DNA of 8,170 bases, taken from the NCBI GenBank assembly GCA_023386865.1, contig JAEWIV010000263.1:1-8170 (forward strand), in the 5' to 3' direction. The notes beneath the pieces are model-generated. The model saw nothing but the letters and a program-made list of their open reading frames with translations. It did no database searches and was not told the origin of the DNA. Every line of letters starts with the position of its first letter. The first letter of the stretch is position 1. Positions 1 to 6,465 of the stretch are shown here, one piece after another. Origin of the DNA: Pseudomonadota bacterium (GTDB taxonomy: Bacteria > Pseudomonadota > Alphaproteobacteria > Reyranellales > Reyranellaceae). The translations under genes and the position numbers were made by a program.

Positions 1-222
1 CCGCCGGCCTCGCGCGTCAACACCGTGCACATGATGCGCCAGATGCGGCCGGCGCCCGGCGACGACATGCAGAAGCTCGCCGCCGCCCTGCACGAGCACG
101 GCGCCAAGAGTGACCTCATGGAATCGCGCGCCGCCTTCGCCGAGAAGCGCAAGCCCAACTTCAAGGGCTGGAACGATCCCGCCGATCGCTACCGGCTGCC
201 GACGCTCAACTCGGTGAAGTGA
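1..222 (+). CDS. Enoyl-CoA hydratase/isomerase (crotonase) family protein, 3' end only
   Basis: Frame 1 is open from the first base to the TGA at 220-222, giving the last 73 residues of a protein that starts outside the window. The tail contains LMESRAAFAEKRKPNFKGW, which matches the pattern ending many crotonase-fold proteins: a helix with a Ser/Glu-x-x-x-AF-x-EKRKP-x-FKG signature just before the C-terminus. In the family this segment packs against the neighbouring subunit. Crotonases act on acyl-CoA thioesters in the cytoplasm, for example hydrating 2-enoyl-CoA in beta-oxidation, but the active-site loops are upstream, so the exact reaction cannot be told. An internal GTG at 25 is not a real start, because the similarity runs through it. 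The gene converges on the membrane-protein gene and overlaps its end by 17 bases. The family call rests on the tail motif alone. Confidence 0.75.
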   Translation, partial: PPASRVNTVHMMRQMRPAPGDDMQKLAAALHEHGAKSDLMESRAAFAEKRKPNFKGWNDPADRYRLPTLNSVK

Positions 223-592
223 GGCCCGCGGCGATCAGCACGAGCGCCGCCGTCATCAGCATCCAGCCGGGATGGCGGCCGCTCGTCGCCCAGAAGTTCC
301 CGAGCGCGCCGAACAGATAGAGGCTGCCGACCAGCAGGCCGGTCACCAGGCGCGCCTGCGGCTCGAACCAGCGCGCCGCGACGATCAAGGCGAGCGCGCC
401 GATCAACCACGCGAAGGTGCTGAACTGCATGAGCAGCGGTACCAGCCTCCGGATCGCCTCCGGCCGAGGCTCGGCGAGCAAGGACGCCTCGACCGGCCTG
501 ACGACAAGCCGCTGGATCAGGACTCCATGGATCACCGCGGTGACGCCGCCGATCACCCCAGCCATGGCCAGGGCAGCATCTTGCCAGTTCAT
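206..592 (-). CDS. Small four-helix integral membrane protein under TetR control
   Basis: This 128-residue protein is not a family I can name. Hydrophobicity suggests four transmembrane helices at about residues 6-27, 50-73, 82-102 and 109-124. A charged, proline-containing stretch between the first two (about 32-49, LLAEPRPEAIRR) is probably cytoplasmic. A GNFWATSGRHPGW segment joins helices 3 and 4. There is no enzyme motif and no cleaved signal peptide. Two in-frame ATGs exist, at 598 and 592. I chose 592 because AGAGG at 602-606 lies 9 bases upstream of it but only 3 from the other. The gene is divergent from a TetR-type repressor, and its ribosome binding site lies inside a perfect-arm inverted repeat, so it is very likely that regulator's target. 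A role in export or envelope response is a guess from this arrangement. Its stop overlaps the crotonase gene tail to tail. Confidence 0.8.
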   Translation of the reverse strand: MNWQDAALAMAGVIGGVTAVIHGVLIQRLVVRPVEASLLAEPRPEAIRRLVPLLMQFSTFAWLIGALALIVAARWFEPQARLVTGLLVGSLYLFGALGNFWATSGRHPGWMLMTAALVLIAAGLTSPS

Positions 593-594
593 GA

Positions 595-612
595 CCATAC
601 ACCTCTGTATGG
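595..612. promoter_or_regulatory. Operator 1 for the TetR-family regulator (overlaps the membrane gene's RBS)
   Basis: CCATACA, four bases, TGTATGG: the 7-base arms are perfect, and one more pair (A594/T613) extends them to 8. The site matches operator 2 at 15 of 18 positions. It covers the AGAGG ribosome binding site of the minus-strand membrane gene and its alternative ATG at 598, so a bound repressor would block expression of that gene. Size and symmetry fit TetR-family operators. The assignment is inferred from position and from the second copy. Confidence 0.72.
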
Positions 613-638
613 TTGGTATGCCGCATCATGGCTGCCGT

Positions 639-656
639 CAATACACTTGTGTATGG
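639..656. promoter_or_regulatory. Operator 2 for the TetR-family regulator (just upstream of its own start)
   Basis: CAATACACTTGTGTATGG has ATACAC/GTGTAT arms around a two-base centre, and the outermost C/G pair also matches. Its centre is 44 bases from that of operator 1, about four helical turns, so two repressor dimers could sit on the same face of the DNA. It ends 7 bases before the regulator's ATG, which points to autoregulation. I could not identify convincing -35 and -10 boxes in the spacer. Confidence 0.72.
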
Positions 657-663
657 TCAGCCC

Positions 664-1200
664 ATGACCGATCGCCTCGCCAAGTCCGACTGGATCAGCC
701 ACGGCCTCAGAACCCTGGCAAAAGACGGCGCCCACGCCCTCAAGGTCGGGCCGATGGCCGACGGCCTGAAAGTATCGCGCGGCAGCTTCTACTGGCACTT
801 CCGCGACATCGCCGACTTTCGCGCACAGCTCCTGCAGAGCTGGCAGGTAGAGGCGACCGACCGCGTCATCCGCGACCTCGAAGCCCGGAAGGACCGGCCG
901 GATCGCCTGAAACAACTCATGCGAGGCGCCTTCTCCAGCAGGCGCAGCCTCGACCGCGCCATCCGTTCCTGGGCCGCCCAGGATCGCGACGTCGCTGCCA
1001 TCGTCGCGTCAGTCGACGCCCGGCGGGTCGCCTACATCGCCAAGATGCTGGCGGCAGCCGGGGTGGAGGGCCAAAAGGCGCAGCGCCGGGCTGCCTTCCT
1101 CTACTGGGCGTTCCTCGGGCAGCGCATGGTCATGGACCCCCGCCACGCATCGATCGCGCCCGCCGCCTTGGACGACATCAGCGACCTGTTTGAAAAGTGA
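664..1200 (+). CDS. TetR/AcrR-family transcriptional regulator
   Basis: A 178-residue cytoplasmic DNA-binding protein of the usual TetR length. The N-terminal domain shows the family signature: helix 1 (DWISHGLRTLAKDG, about 9-22), then the helix-turn-helix (about 28-48) with VGPMADGLKVSRGSFYWHF ending in the typical F/L-Y-x-H-F of the recognition helix. The rest (about 50-178) is helical and would form the ligand-binding and dimer domain; its ligand cannot be read from sequence. I chose the ATG at 664 because the next upstream starts (ATG 628, TTG 613) would place operator 2 inside the coding region and add a non-family N-terminus. No good Shine-Dalgarno precedes 664, so the message may be leaderless or weakly translated, which would suit a repressor. 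It is divergent from the membrane-protein gene, with twin operators between them, so it probably represses both genes until an inducer binds. Confidence 0.9.
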   Translation: MTDRLAKSDWISHGLRTLAKDGAHALKVGPMADGLKVSRGSFYWHFRDIADFRAQLLQSWQVEATDRVIRDLEARKDRPDRLKQLMRGAFSSRRSLDRAIRSWAAQDRDVAAIVASVDARRVAYIAKMLAAAGVEGQKAQRRAAFLYWAFLGQRMVMDPRHASIAPAALDDISDLFEK

Positions 1201-1298
1201 ATATCCAGAGCCCATCTAGGGGCAACACGAATTCAAACATCGACTGTGCACATGGGCGGTGCTGGAGAGTCCCGCCCGCCGCGTGCTAGGCCTTGAGC

Positions 1299-4262
1299 AT
1301 GGCGAAATCGAAGGCACCAGCTGCCAAGGCGGCGGCCAAGGACAATGGCAAAGAGACGGGCAAGGCGGCTGCGGACGGCGACAACAAGCCGATCCGTCAC
1401 CTCTACCTCGTCGACGGCTCGGGCTACCTGTTCCGCGCCTACCACGCACTGCCGCCGATGACGCGGCCCGACGGCGTGCCGATCAATGCCGTCTACGGCT
1501 TCTGCCGCATGCTGGTCGCCGACCTCCTGGACAAGCCCGAGGTCGATCACATCGCCATGATCCTCGACAAGAGCGAGGTCACCTTCCGCAACCAGATCTA
1601 CGACAAGTACAAGGCCAACCGCCCGCCGCCGCCCGAGGACCTGATCCCGCAGTTCCCGCTGATCCGCGAGGCGGCCAAGGCGTTCAACGTCACGGTGTGC
1701 GAACTCGGCGGCTACGAGGCCGACGACCTGATCGCGACCTACGCCCGCATGGCCCTCGAGGCCGGCGCCACCTGCACCATCGTGTCGTCCGACAAGGACC
1801 TGATGCAGCTCATTCGCCCCGGCGTCGAGATGATGGATCCGATCAAGAAGATCAAGCTCGGGCCCGAGGCCGTGATGGAGAAGTTCGGCGTGACGCCGGA
1901 CAAGGTCGTCGACGTCCAGGCGCTGGCCGGCGACTCGACCGACAACGTGCCGGGCGTGCCCGGCATCGGCGTCAAGACCGCGGCCCAGCTGATCAACGAG
2001 TACGGCGACCTCGAGACGCTGCTGAGCCGCGCCGGCGAGATCAAGCAGCCCAAGCGGCGCGAGGCCCTGCAGCAGCATGCCGAGATGGCGCGGATCTCGC
2101 GCCAGCTGGTGACGCTCAGGGACGACGTCCCCGCCCCGGCCGATCCCGACAGCTTCGACAAGAGGAAGCCCGATCCCAACGTGCTGCTGCCGTGGCTGGA
2201 GCAACAGGGATTCAAGAGCCTTCTGGCGCGCTACACCGGCGAGCTGGGCGAGGCCACGGCCCCGGTCGCACCCGCGGCGCCCGCCGCCAAGCCTGCCCTG
2301 CCCGCGCCCGCGGCCAATCCGGCGCCGTCGGCGACCCGGCCCAGATCCAACCAGCCCTTCACGGCGGCGGATTACGAGCTGCTCACCGACGAGGCTGCGC
2401 TCGACGAGTGGATCGCCGAGGCCACGAAGGCCGGCACGGTGGCCTTCGACTGCGAGACCGACGCGCTCGACGCCCAGAATGGCGGCCTGGTCGGCGTGTC
2501 GCTCGCCCTGCTCGAAGGGCCGTGGGGCAACGTCAACTCGACCAGGCGGCGCGCGGCCTATCTGCCGCTCGGCCATCGCAAGCCGGGCGGCGAGGCGCAG
2601 GGCGCGCTCGACCTTGCCGGCGACGGCGGGGCCAAGGATGCCGGCGACCTTCTGCCCGGCCAGATCCCGCTCAAGACGGCGATCGCCAGGCTGAAGCCGC
2701 TGCTCGAGGACCCGTCGATCCTCAAGGTCGGCCAGAACATCAAGTACGACATGTGCGTGCTGCGCCAGCACGGTGTCGAGGTCGGCCCGGTCGACGACAC
2801 CATGCTGCTGTCCTTCGTGCTCGATGCCGGCAAGCACAATCACGGCATGGACGATCTCGCCAAGCTCTATCTCGGCCAGGACACGATCAAGTTCTCCGCC
2901 GTGGCCGGCAGCGGCGCCAAGCAGGTGAGCTTCGACAAGGTGCCGATCGACAAGGCACGCGACTACGCCGCCGAGGACGCCGACGTCACCATGCAGCTGT
3001 GGGCCCAGCTCAAGCCCCGGCTGGCCCGCGAGCATATGGTGGGCGTCTACGAGACGATCGAGCGGCCGCTGATCCCGGTGCTGCTCGGCATGGAGCAGGC
3101 CGGCATCAAGGTCGACGCGCCGCAGCTCAGGAAGCTCTCGTCGGAGTTCGAGAAGCGCATGCTCGAGCTCGAGCAGGAGCTGCACAAACTCGCCGGCCGG
3201 CCGTTCAATGTCGGCTCGCCCAAGCAGCTGGGCGAGATCCTGTTCGACGAGCAGAAGCTGCCGGGCGGCCGGCGCAACAAGAACGGGTCGTGGGCGACCG
3301 ACGTCAGCATCCTGGAAGATCTCGCGGCGCAGGGCCATGCGCTCCCGGTCAAGATCATGGAGCATCGCCAGATCTCCAAGCTCAAGGGCACCTATACCGA
3401 TGCGCTGGTGCGCGAGCTCGATGCCAAGACCGGCCGTGTCCACACCTCCTACCAGATGACCGGGGCGGCGACGGGACGGCTCGCCTCGACCGATCCCAAC
3501 CTGCAGAACATCCCGGTACGCACCGAGGAAGGCCGCAAGATCCGCGAGGCCTTCATTGCCGAAGCCGGCCACAAGCTCCTGTCGGCCGACTACTCTCAGA
3601 TCGAGCTGCGCCTCTTGGCGCACGTCGCCGACATCGCCTCGCTCAAGGAGGCCTTCGCGCGCGGCGACGACATCCACGCCATCACCGCGAGCGAGATGTT
3701 CGGCGTGCCGGTCAAGGGCATGGACCCGCTGGTGCGCCGCCGCGCCAAGGCGATCAACTTCGGCATCATCTACGGCATCTCGGCCTTCGGCCTCGCCAAC
3801 CAGCTCGGCATCGGCCAGCCCGAGGCGCGCGAGTACATCGCCAAGTACTTCCAGCGCTATCCCGGCATCCGCGACTACATGGAGCGGACCAAGGACTACG
3901 CGCGCAAGAACGGCTACGTGAAGACGCCGTTCGGCCGCAAGATCCATCTGAAGTACATCAACGACAAGAGCCAGGGCATGCGCGCCTTCGCCGAGCGGGC
4001 AGCGATCAACGCTCCGCTGCAGGGCGGCGCCGCCGACATCATCAAGAAGGCGATGATCAAGCTGCCCGGCGCGCTCAAGACGGCCAGGCTCAAGAGCCGC
4101 ATGCTGCTGCAGGTCCACGACGAGCTCTTGTTCGAGGTGCCGGACAAGGAGATCGACAAGACCAAGGAGGTCGCCCGCAAGGTCATGGAGGGCGCCGCCA
4201 CGCTCTCGGTGCCGCTGGTCGTCGAGACTGGCGTCGGCGACAACTGGGCGGCGGCGCACTAG
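1299..4262 (+). CDS. polA: DNA polymerase I (5' nuclease, 3'-5' exonuclease and polymerase domains)
   Basis: A 987-residue PolA that fills gaps and removes RNA primers in repair and lagging-strand maturation. The 5' nuclease (about 32-310) has GYEADD (138-143), SSDKD (163-167) and the GDSTDNVPGVPGIG helix-hairpin region (211-224). The 3'-5' exonuclease (about 350-570) keeps all three motifs: DCE (D384, E386), GQNIKYD (N480, D484) and YAAED (Y556, D560), so proofreading should work. The polymerase domain has TGRLAS (725-730), motif A DYSQIELR (D764), the O helix RRRAKAINFGIIYG (R813, K817, F821, Y825) and motif C QVHDE (D941). Oddities are a Lys/Ala-rich leader of about 30 residues, an Ala/Pro linker (about 313-345) between the first two domains, and extra residues in the exonuclease domain (about 402-455). 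ATG 1299 was preferred to TTG 1293; TAGG at 1287-1290 is a weak ribosome binding site. The 98 bases upstream hold the likely promoter, which I could not pinpoint. Confidence 0.98.
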   Translation: MAKSKAPAAKAAAKDNGKETGKAAADGDNKPIRHLYLVDGSGYLFRAYHALPPMTRPDGVPINAVYGFCRMLVADLLDKPEVDHIAMILDKSEVTFRNQIYDKYKANRPPPPEDLIPQFPLIREAAKAFNVTVCELGGYEADDLIATYARMALEAGATCTIVSSDKDLMQLIRPGVEMMDPIKKIKLGPEAVMEKFGVTPDKVVDVQALAGDSTDNVPGVPGIGVKTAAQLINEYGDLETLLSRAGEIKQPKRREALQQHAEMARISRQLVTLRDDVPAPADPDSFDKRKPDPNVLLPWLEQQGFKSLLARYTGELGEATAPVAPAAPAAKPALPAPAANPAPSATRPRSNQPFTAADYELLTDEAALDEWIAEATKAGTVAFDCETDALDAQNGGLVGVSLALLEGPWGNVNSTRRRAAYLPLGHRKPGGEAQGALDLAGDGGAKDAGDLLPGQIPLKTAIARLKPLLEDPSILKVGQNIKYDMCVLRQHGVEVGPVDDTMLLSFVLDAGKHNHGMDDLAKLYLGQDTIKFSAVAGSGAKQVSFDKVPIDKARDYAAEDADVTMQLWAQLKPRLAREHMVGVYETIERPLIPVLLGMEQAGIKVDAPQLRKLSSEFEKRMLELEQELHKLAGRPFNVGSPKQLGEILFDEQKLPGGRRNKNGSWATDVSILEDLAAQGHALPVKIMEHRQISKLKGTYTDALVRELDAKTGRVHTSYQMTGAATGRLASTDPNLQNIPVRTEEGRKIREAFIAEAGHKLLSADYSQIELRLLAHVADIASLKEAFARGDDIHAITASEMFGVPVKGMDPLVRRRAKAINFGIIYGISAFGLANQLGIGQPEAREYIAKYFQRYPGIRDYMERTKDYARKNGYVKTPFGRKIHLKYINDKSQGMRAFAERAAINAPLQGGAADIIKKAMIKLPGALKTARLKSRMLLQVHDELLFEVPDKEIDKTKEVARKVMEGAATLSVPLVVETGVGDNWAAAH

Positions 4263-4264
4263 GC

Positions 4265-4996
4265 ATGCGGCCGCCGTGGTCGGTGATCTCCGTCGTCGGG
4301 CTTGTCGCGGCGACGGCGGTGCAGGCGCAGGAGGCACCGCGGGAATGGGCGTTGCCGTCGTCGGGCCTGCTGCACGGCTCGAAAGCCGTGATCGAGAACC
4401 AGCGATGCTGCGGGCCGAGCCGCGACACCCAGCTCTACAGCCCCGACGACGCGGCACGGGCGAAGTGGGCCGGCTCGGCGGCGCGTGACGGCCGCACCCT
4501 CATGCTCAAGCTTGCCGGCGACCGCACGCTCAAGATCACCGACTGCGACGAGCAGAGCGGCTGCGAGGCGGACGATACGCGAATCCACCGGCTGGTCGAC
4601 TGGTGGCCGCAGCATCGGCTCTACGTCGTGCTGGTCGGACTTTACGAGGATAGCGCAGCCTACCTCGTGTCGGAGCGCGATGGCCGCACGCTCGTCACCA
4701 CGGCACCGCCCGTGCTGTCGCCGTCGGGACGCCAGGCGGTCGCGCTGGTGTCGAACCTGATGTCGGGCGTCGACCTCGAGATCATCGACCTCGTCCGCGA
4801 TCCGCCGACTTCCACCAGGGTGACGACGATGCCCGACTGCGGCGACGCCGGGCCGGATTCGTTCCTGCGACCCATCCCGGTGTGGACCGACGAAACGCAT
4901 GTCGCCTTCGAAGGCGAATCGCCCCTGCCCGAGGACAAGCCCGACGCCAGGCAGCTCTTGCGGATCGAGGGCGGCAAGGGCCAATGGCAATGCTGA
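4265..4996 (+). CDS. Exported six-cysteine protein, paralogue A (unknown family)
   Basis: A 243-residue protein I do not recognise. It starts with a signal peptide (hydrophobic core about 7-19, probable cleavage VQA|Q after residue 21), so it should act in the periplasm or outside. Six cysteines (C48, C49, C94, C100, C192 and the final residue C243) could make three disulfides. Notable segments are the vicinal pair RCCGP, LKITDCDEQSGCEA, VGLYEDSAAYLVSERDGR and SPSGRQAVALVSN. The last two, with VWTDETHVAFEG near the end, look like strands and turns of beta-propeller-type repeats, but this is only a resemblance. It begins 2 bases after the polA stop with only a weak AGG upstream, so it probably depends on polA read-through and translational coupling. 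It is followed 19 bases later by its paralogue B. Its reading frame is open far upstream through polA, so an automatic caller could extend it wrongly; the signal peptide fixes the true start. Confidence 0.85.
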   Translation: MRPPWSVISVVGLVAATAVQAQEAPREWALPSSGLLHGSKAVIENQRCCGPSRDTQLYSPDDAARAKWAGSAARDGRTLMLKLAGDRTLKITDCDEQSGCEADDTRIHRLVDWWPQHRLYVVLVGLYEDSAAYLVSERDGRTLVTTAPPVLSPSGRQAVALVSNLMSGVDLEIIDLVRDPPTSTRVTTMPDCGDAGPDSFLRPIPVWTDETHVAFEGESPLPEDKPDARQLLRIEGGKGQWQC

Positions 4997-5000
4997 GACC

Positions 5001-5006
5001 GAGGAG
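5001..5006 (+). promoter_or_regulatory. Ribosome binding site of paralogue B
   Basis: GAGGAG lies 9 bases before the ATG at 5016 and decides this start over earlier in-frame codons inside paralogue A. The leader from 5004 into the first codons matches the leader of the GST gene at 18 of 20 positions. Confidence 0.75.
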
Positions 5007-5015
5007 AGACGAGCG

Positions 5016-5759
5016 ATGAAGATGATCCGCGGCGCCGCGGCTTTGGCTGCCCTCGTCGTTGCCTTCGCCATACCGGCTCACGCCCAGAAGGAGAAGCAGA
5101 GCGAGCGCACGGCGCTGCCGTCCAAGGGCCTGCTATGGGGCTCGAAGATGACCGTCGAGGCCCAGCCCTGCTGCGCGCCGATCCCGGGGGCGAAGCCCGT
5201 CGATCAGTCGGATGCGGCGGTGTTGTCCAAGGTATCCGACCGCGCGTCGCGCGACGGGCCCATCCTGCGCCTCAAGCTGCAGGACGGGCGGACGCTGAAG
5301 ATCACCGACTGCAACGACCAGACCGCCTGCGAGGCCGAGCGCTTCCGCATCCACCGCCTGGCGGCGTGGTGGCCCGCCCAGCGCCTCTATGTCGTGCATG
5401 TCGGGCTCTACGAGGACAGCATGGCCTACCTGATCTCGGAGCGCGATGGACGCACGACGCGGGTGACGGCCGTGCCGGTGCCCTCGCCGTCGGGGCGCCG
5501 CGCCGTCGCCCTGACATCCAACCTGATGGCAGGCGTCGAGCTCGAGCTCATCGATCTCGGCGGCGACCGGCCGAGCGTGGTCGAGGTTTCGGAGATGCCG
5601 GCATGCGGCGCTGACGCCAATGCCTTCCTGCGGCCGAGGCCCGTCTGGGTCGACGACTCGCAGGTGCGTTTCGAGGGCGTGTCGCCGCAGCCCGGCGACA
5701 AGCCCAACACCAAGCAGCTTCTGCGGCTGGGTGCCGGCTCACCGAAATGGGAATGCTGA
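5016..5759 (+). CDS. Exported six-cysteine protein, paralogue B (unknown family)
   Basis: A 247-residue protein and tandem paralogue of the gene before it. About 72 of 104 residues of the central region are identical by eye (residues 83-186 here). The signal peptide is clearer than in copy A: MKMIR, a hydrophobic Ala/Leu/Val core, and probable cleavage AHA|Q after residue 23. All six cysteines are kept in register (C52, C53, C99, C105, C197 and C247 at the very end), as are ITDC, CEA, RIHRL, WWP, YEDS, SERDGRT, PSPSGR and the WEC end (WQC in copy A). The region just after the signal peptide and the linker between the first and second cysteine groups differ most. The function is unknown. Conserved paired cysteines suggest a disulfide-stabilised periplasmic fold rather than an enzyme with an evident active site. 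It is preceded by a good ribosome binding site and followed 14 bases later by a glutathione S-transferase gene, so all are probably one transcript. Confidence 0.9.
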   Translation: MKMIRGAAALAALVVAFAIPAHAQKEKQSERTALPSKGLLWGSKMTVEAQPCCAPIPGAKPVDQSDAAVLSKVSDRASRDGPILRLKLQDGRTLKITDCNDQTACEAERFRIHRLAAWWPAQRLYVVHVGLYEDSMAYLISERDGRTTRVTAVPVPSPSGRRAVALTSNLMAGVELELIDLGGDRPSVVEVSEMPACGADANAFLRPRPVWVDDSQVRFEGVSPQPGDKPNTKQLLRLGAGSPKWEC

Positions 5760-5773
5760 AAGGGAGACGAGCC

Positions 5774-6391
5774 ATGAAGATCTGGGGTCGCGCCAACTCG
5801 ATCAACGTGCAGAAGGTGCTGTGGGCCGCCGACGAGTGCGGCATCAAGCACGAGCGCACCGACGTCGGCGGCGCCTTCGGCGGCAACGACCAGAAATGGT
5901 ACCTCGACATGAACCCCAACGGCGTCGTGCCGACCATCGAAGATGGCGGGCACGTGATCTGGGAGAGCAACTCGGCGGTGCGCTACCTTTCGGCCAAGTA
6001 TGCCGCCGGCACGTTGTGGCCCAACGATCCCGGCCAGAGGAGCGACGCCGACCGCTGGATGGACTGGCAGCTCAGCACGATCTCCGAGCCCATGCGCATC
6101 TGCTTCTGGGGCCTGATCCGCACGCCGCCCGAGAAGCGCGACATGGCCGCGATCAAGAAGGCGGCCGAGGATGCCGGCCGCCTGTTCGGCCGGCTCGACG
6201 GCTGGCTGGAGGGCCGCAAGTATGTCGGCGGCCAGCATTTCACCATGGGCGACATCCCGGTCGGCTGCTTCGTCTATCGCTGGTACGCGCTCGATATCGA
6301 GCGGCCGGAGCTGAAGAACGTCCGGGCCTGGTACGAGCGCCTGGGCACGCGCCCAGCCTATGCCAGGCACGTCATGATCAAGATGACATAG
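5774..6391 (+). CDS. Glutathione S-transferase family protein
   Basis: A 205-residue cytoplasmic protein of typical GST length. The N-terminal thioredoxin-like domain (about 1-78) opens with MKIWGRANSINVQKVLW, where S9 or N11 occupies the usual glutathione-activating position; there is no beta-class cysteine there. NPNGVVPTI (47-55) carries the cis-proline P53, and WESNSAVRYL (63-72) holds the Glu-Ser pair that binds the glutamyl part of glutathione. The helical C-terminal domain (about 88-205) includes FTMGDIPVG, the N-capping box of the core helix in this fold. The electrophilic substrate cannot be told from sequence. AGGGAG at 5761-5766, 7 bases before ATG 5774, supports this start over an ATG at 5747 that lies inside paralogue B. 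It is the last gene of the polA run. Hairpins follow the stop. Confidence 0.93.
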   Translation: MKIWGRANSINVQKVLWAADECGIKHERTDVGGAFGGNDQKWYLDMNPNGVVPTIEDGGHVIWESNSAVRYLSAKYAAGTLWPNDPGQRSDADRWMDWQLSTISEPMRICFWGLIRTPPEKRDMAAIKKAAEDAGRLFGRLDGWLEGRKYVGGQHFTMGDIPVGCFVYRWYALDIERPELKNVRAWYERLGTRPAYARHVMIKMT

Positions 6392-6401
6392 TCATGCGTG
6401 A

Positions 6402-6423
6402 GCGCCGACCTCGAGGTCGGCGC
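6402..6423. terminator. Perfect 22-base palindrome between convergent genes, possible bidirectional terminator
   Basis: The half-site GCGCCGACCTC is followed directly by its exact reverse complement, giving a strong hairpin on either strand (9 base pairs with a TCGA loop). It starts 10 bases after the GST stop and lies between two convergent operons. TCATGCG at 6392-6398 can also pair with CGCATGA at 6421-6427, an alternative longer-loop structure. No T-run follows on either strand, so this is not a textbook intrinsic terminator. It could end transcripts with Rho, protect 3' ends, or be one copy of a dispersed palindromic repeat. Confidence 0.5.
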
Positions 6424-6432
6424 ATGATCCAC

Positions 6433-6455
6433 GAGCGGGCTGGTGGCCCGCGCTC
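6433..6455. terminator. Second hairpin in the convergent spacer, downstream of the minus-strand operon
   Basis: GCGGGC (6435-6440) and GCCCGC (6446-6451) form a 6-base-pair GC stem around a TGGTG loop. GAGC/GCTC flanks add weaker pairing across a small bulge. It lies 11 bases beyond the stop of the HdeA-like gene on the minus strand, where a transcript 3' end is expected. There is no T-run, so termination is only plausible. Confidence 0.4.
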
Positions 6456-6465
6456 CCGGCAGGAG

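Noticed and set aside
189..641. Alternative open frames (189-641 minus, 272-667 plus, 417-1193 plus) around the membrane-protein and tetR genes
   Set aside because: They are Arg/Pro/His-rich shadows. The frames chosen show clear transmembrane helices and a TetR helix-turn-helix.
613..663. Longer tetR start at TTG 613 or ATG 628
   Set aside because: The added residues are unlike TetR N-termini, and operator 2 would lie within the coding sequence. ATG 664 gives the family's usual start.
1254..1277. GGGCGG/CCGCCC inverted repeat upstream of polA as a possible regulatory hairpin or operator
   Set aside because: A six-base GC match with a 12-base loop is expected by chance at this base composition, and nothing else supports it.
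1201..1298. Search for a polA promoter or tetR terminator in the 98-base spacer
   Set aside because: No convincing -35/-10 pair and no stem followed by a T-run could be seen, so no site is called.
1233..4457. A 1074-codon open frame on the minus strand opposite polA
   Set aside because: Its composition is repetitive Arg/Leu/Gly/Val with no domain, as expected from the mirror of GC-biased third positions. polA on the other strand has every family motif.
1259..4996. A 1245-codon open frame on the plus strand overlapping polA in another frame
   Set aside because: The first ~1000 codons are an Arg/Ala/Gly-rich shadow of polA. Only the last 243 codons, from ATG 4265, look like a protein, and they are reported as paralogue A.
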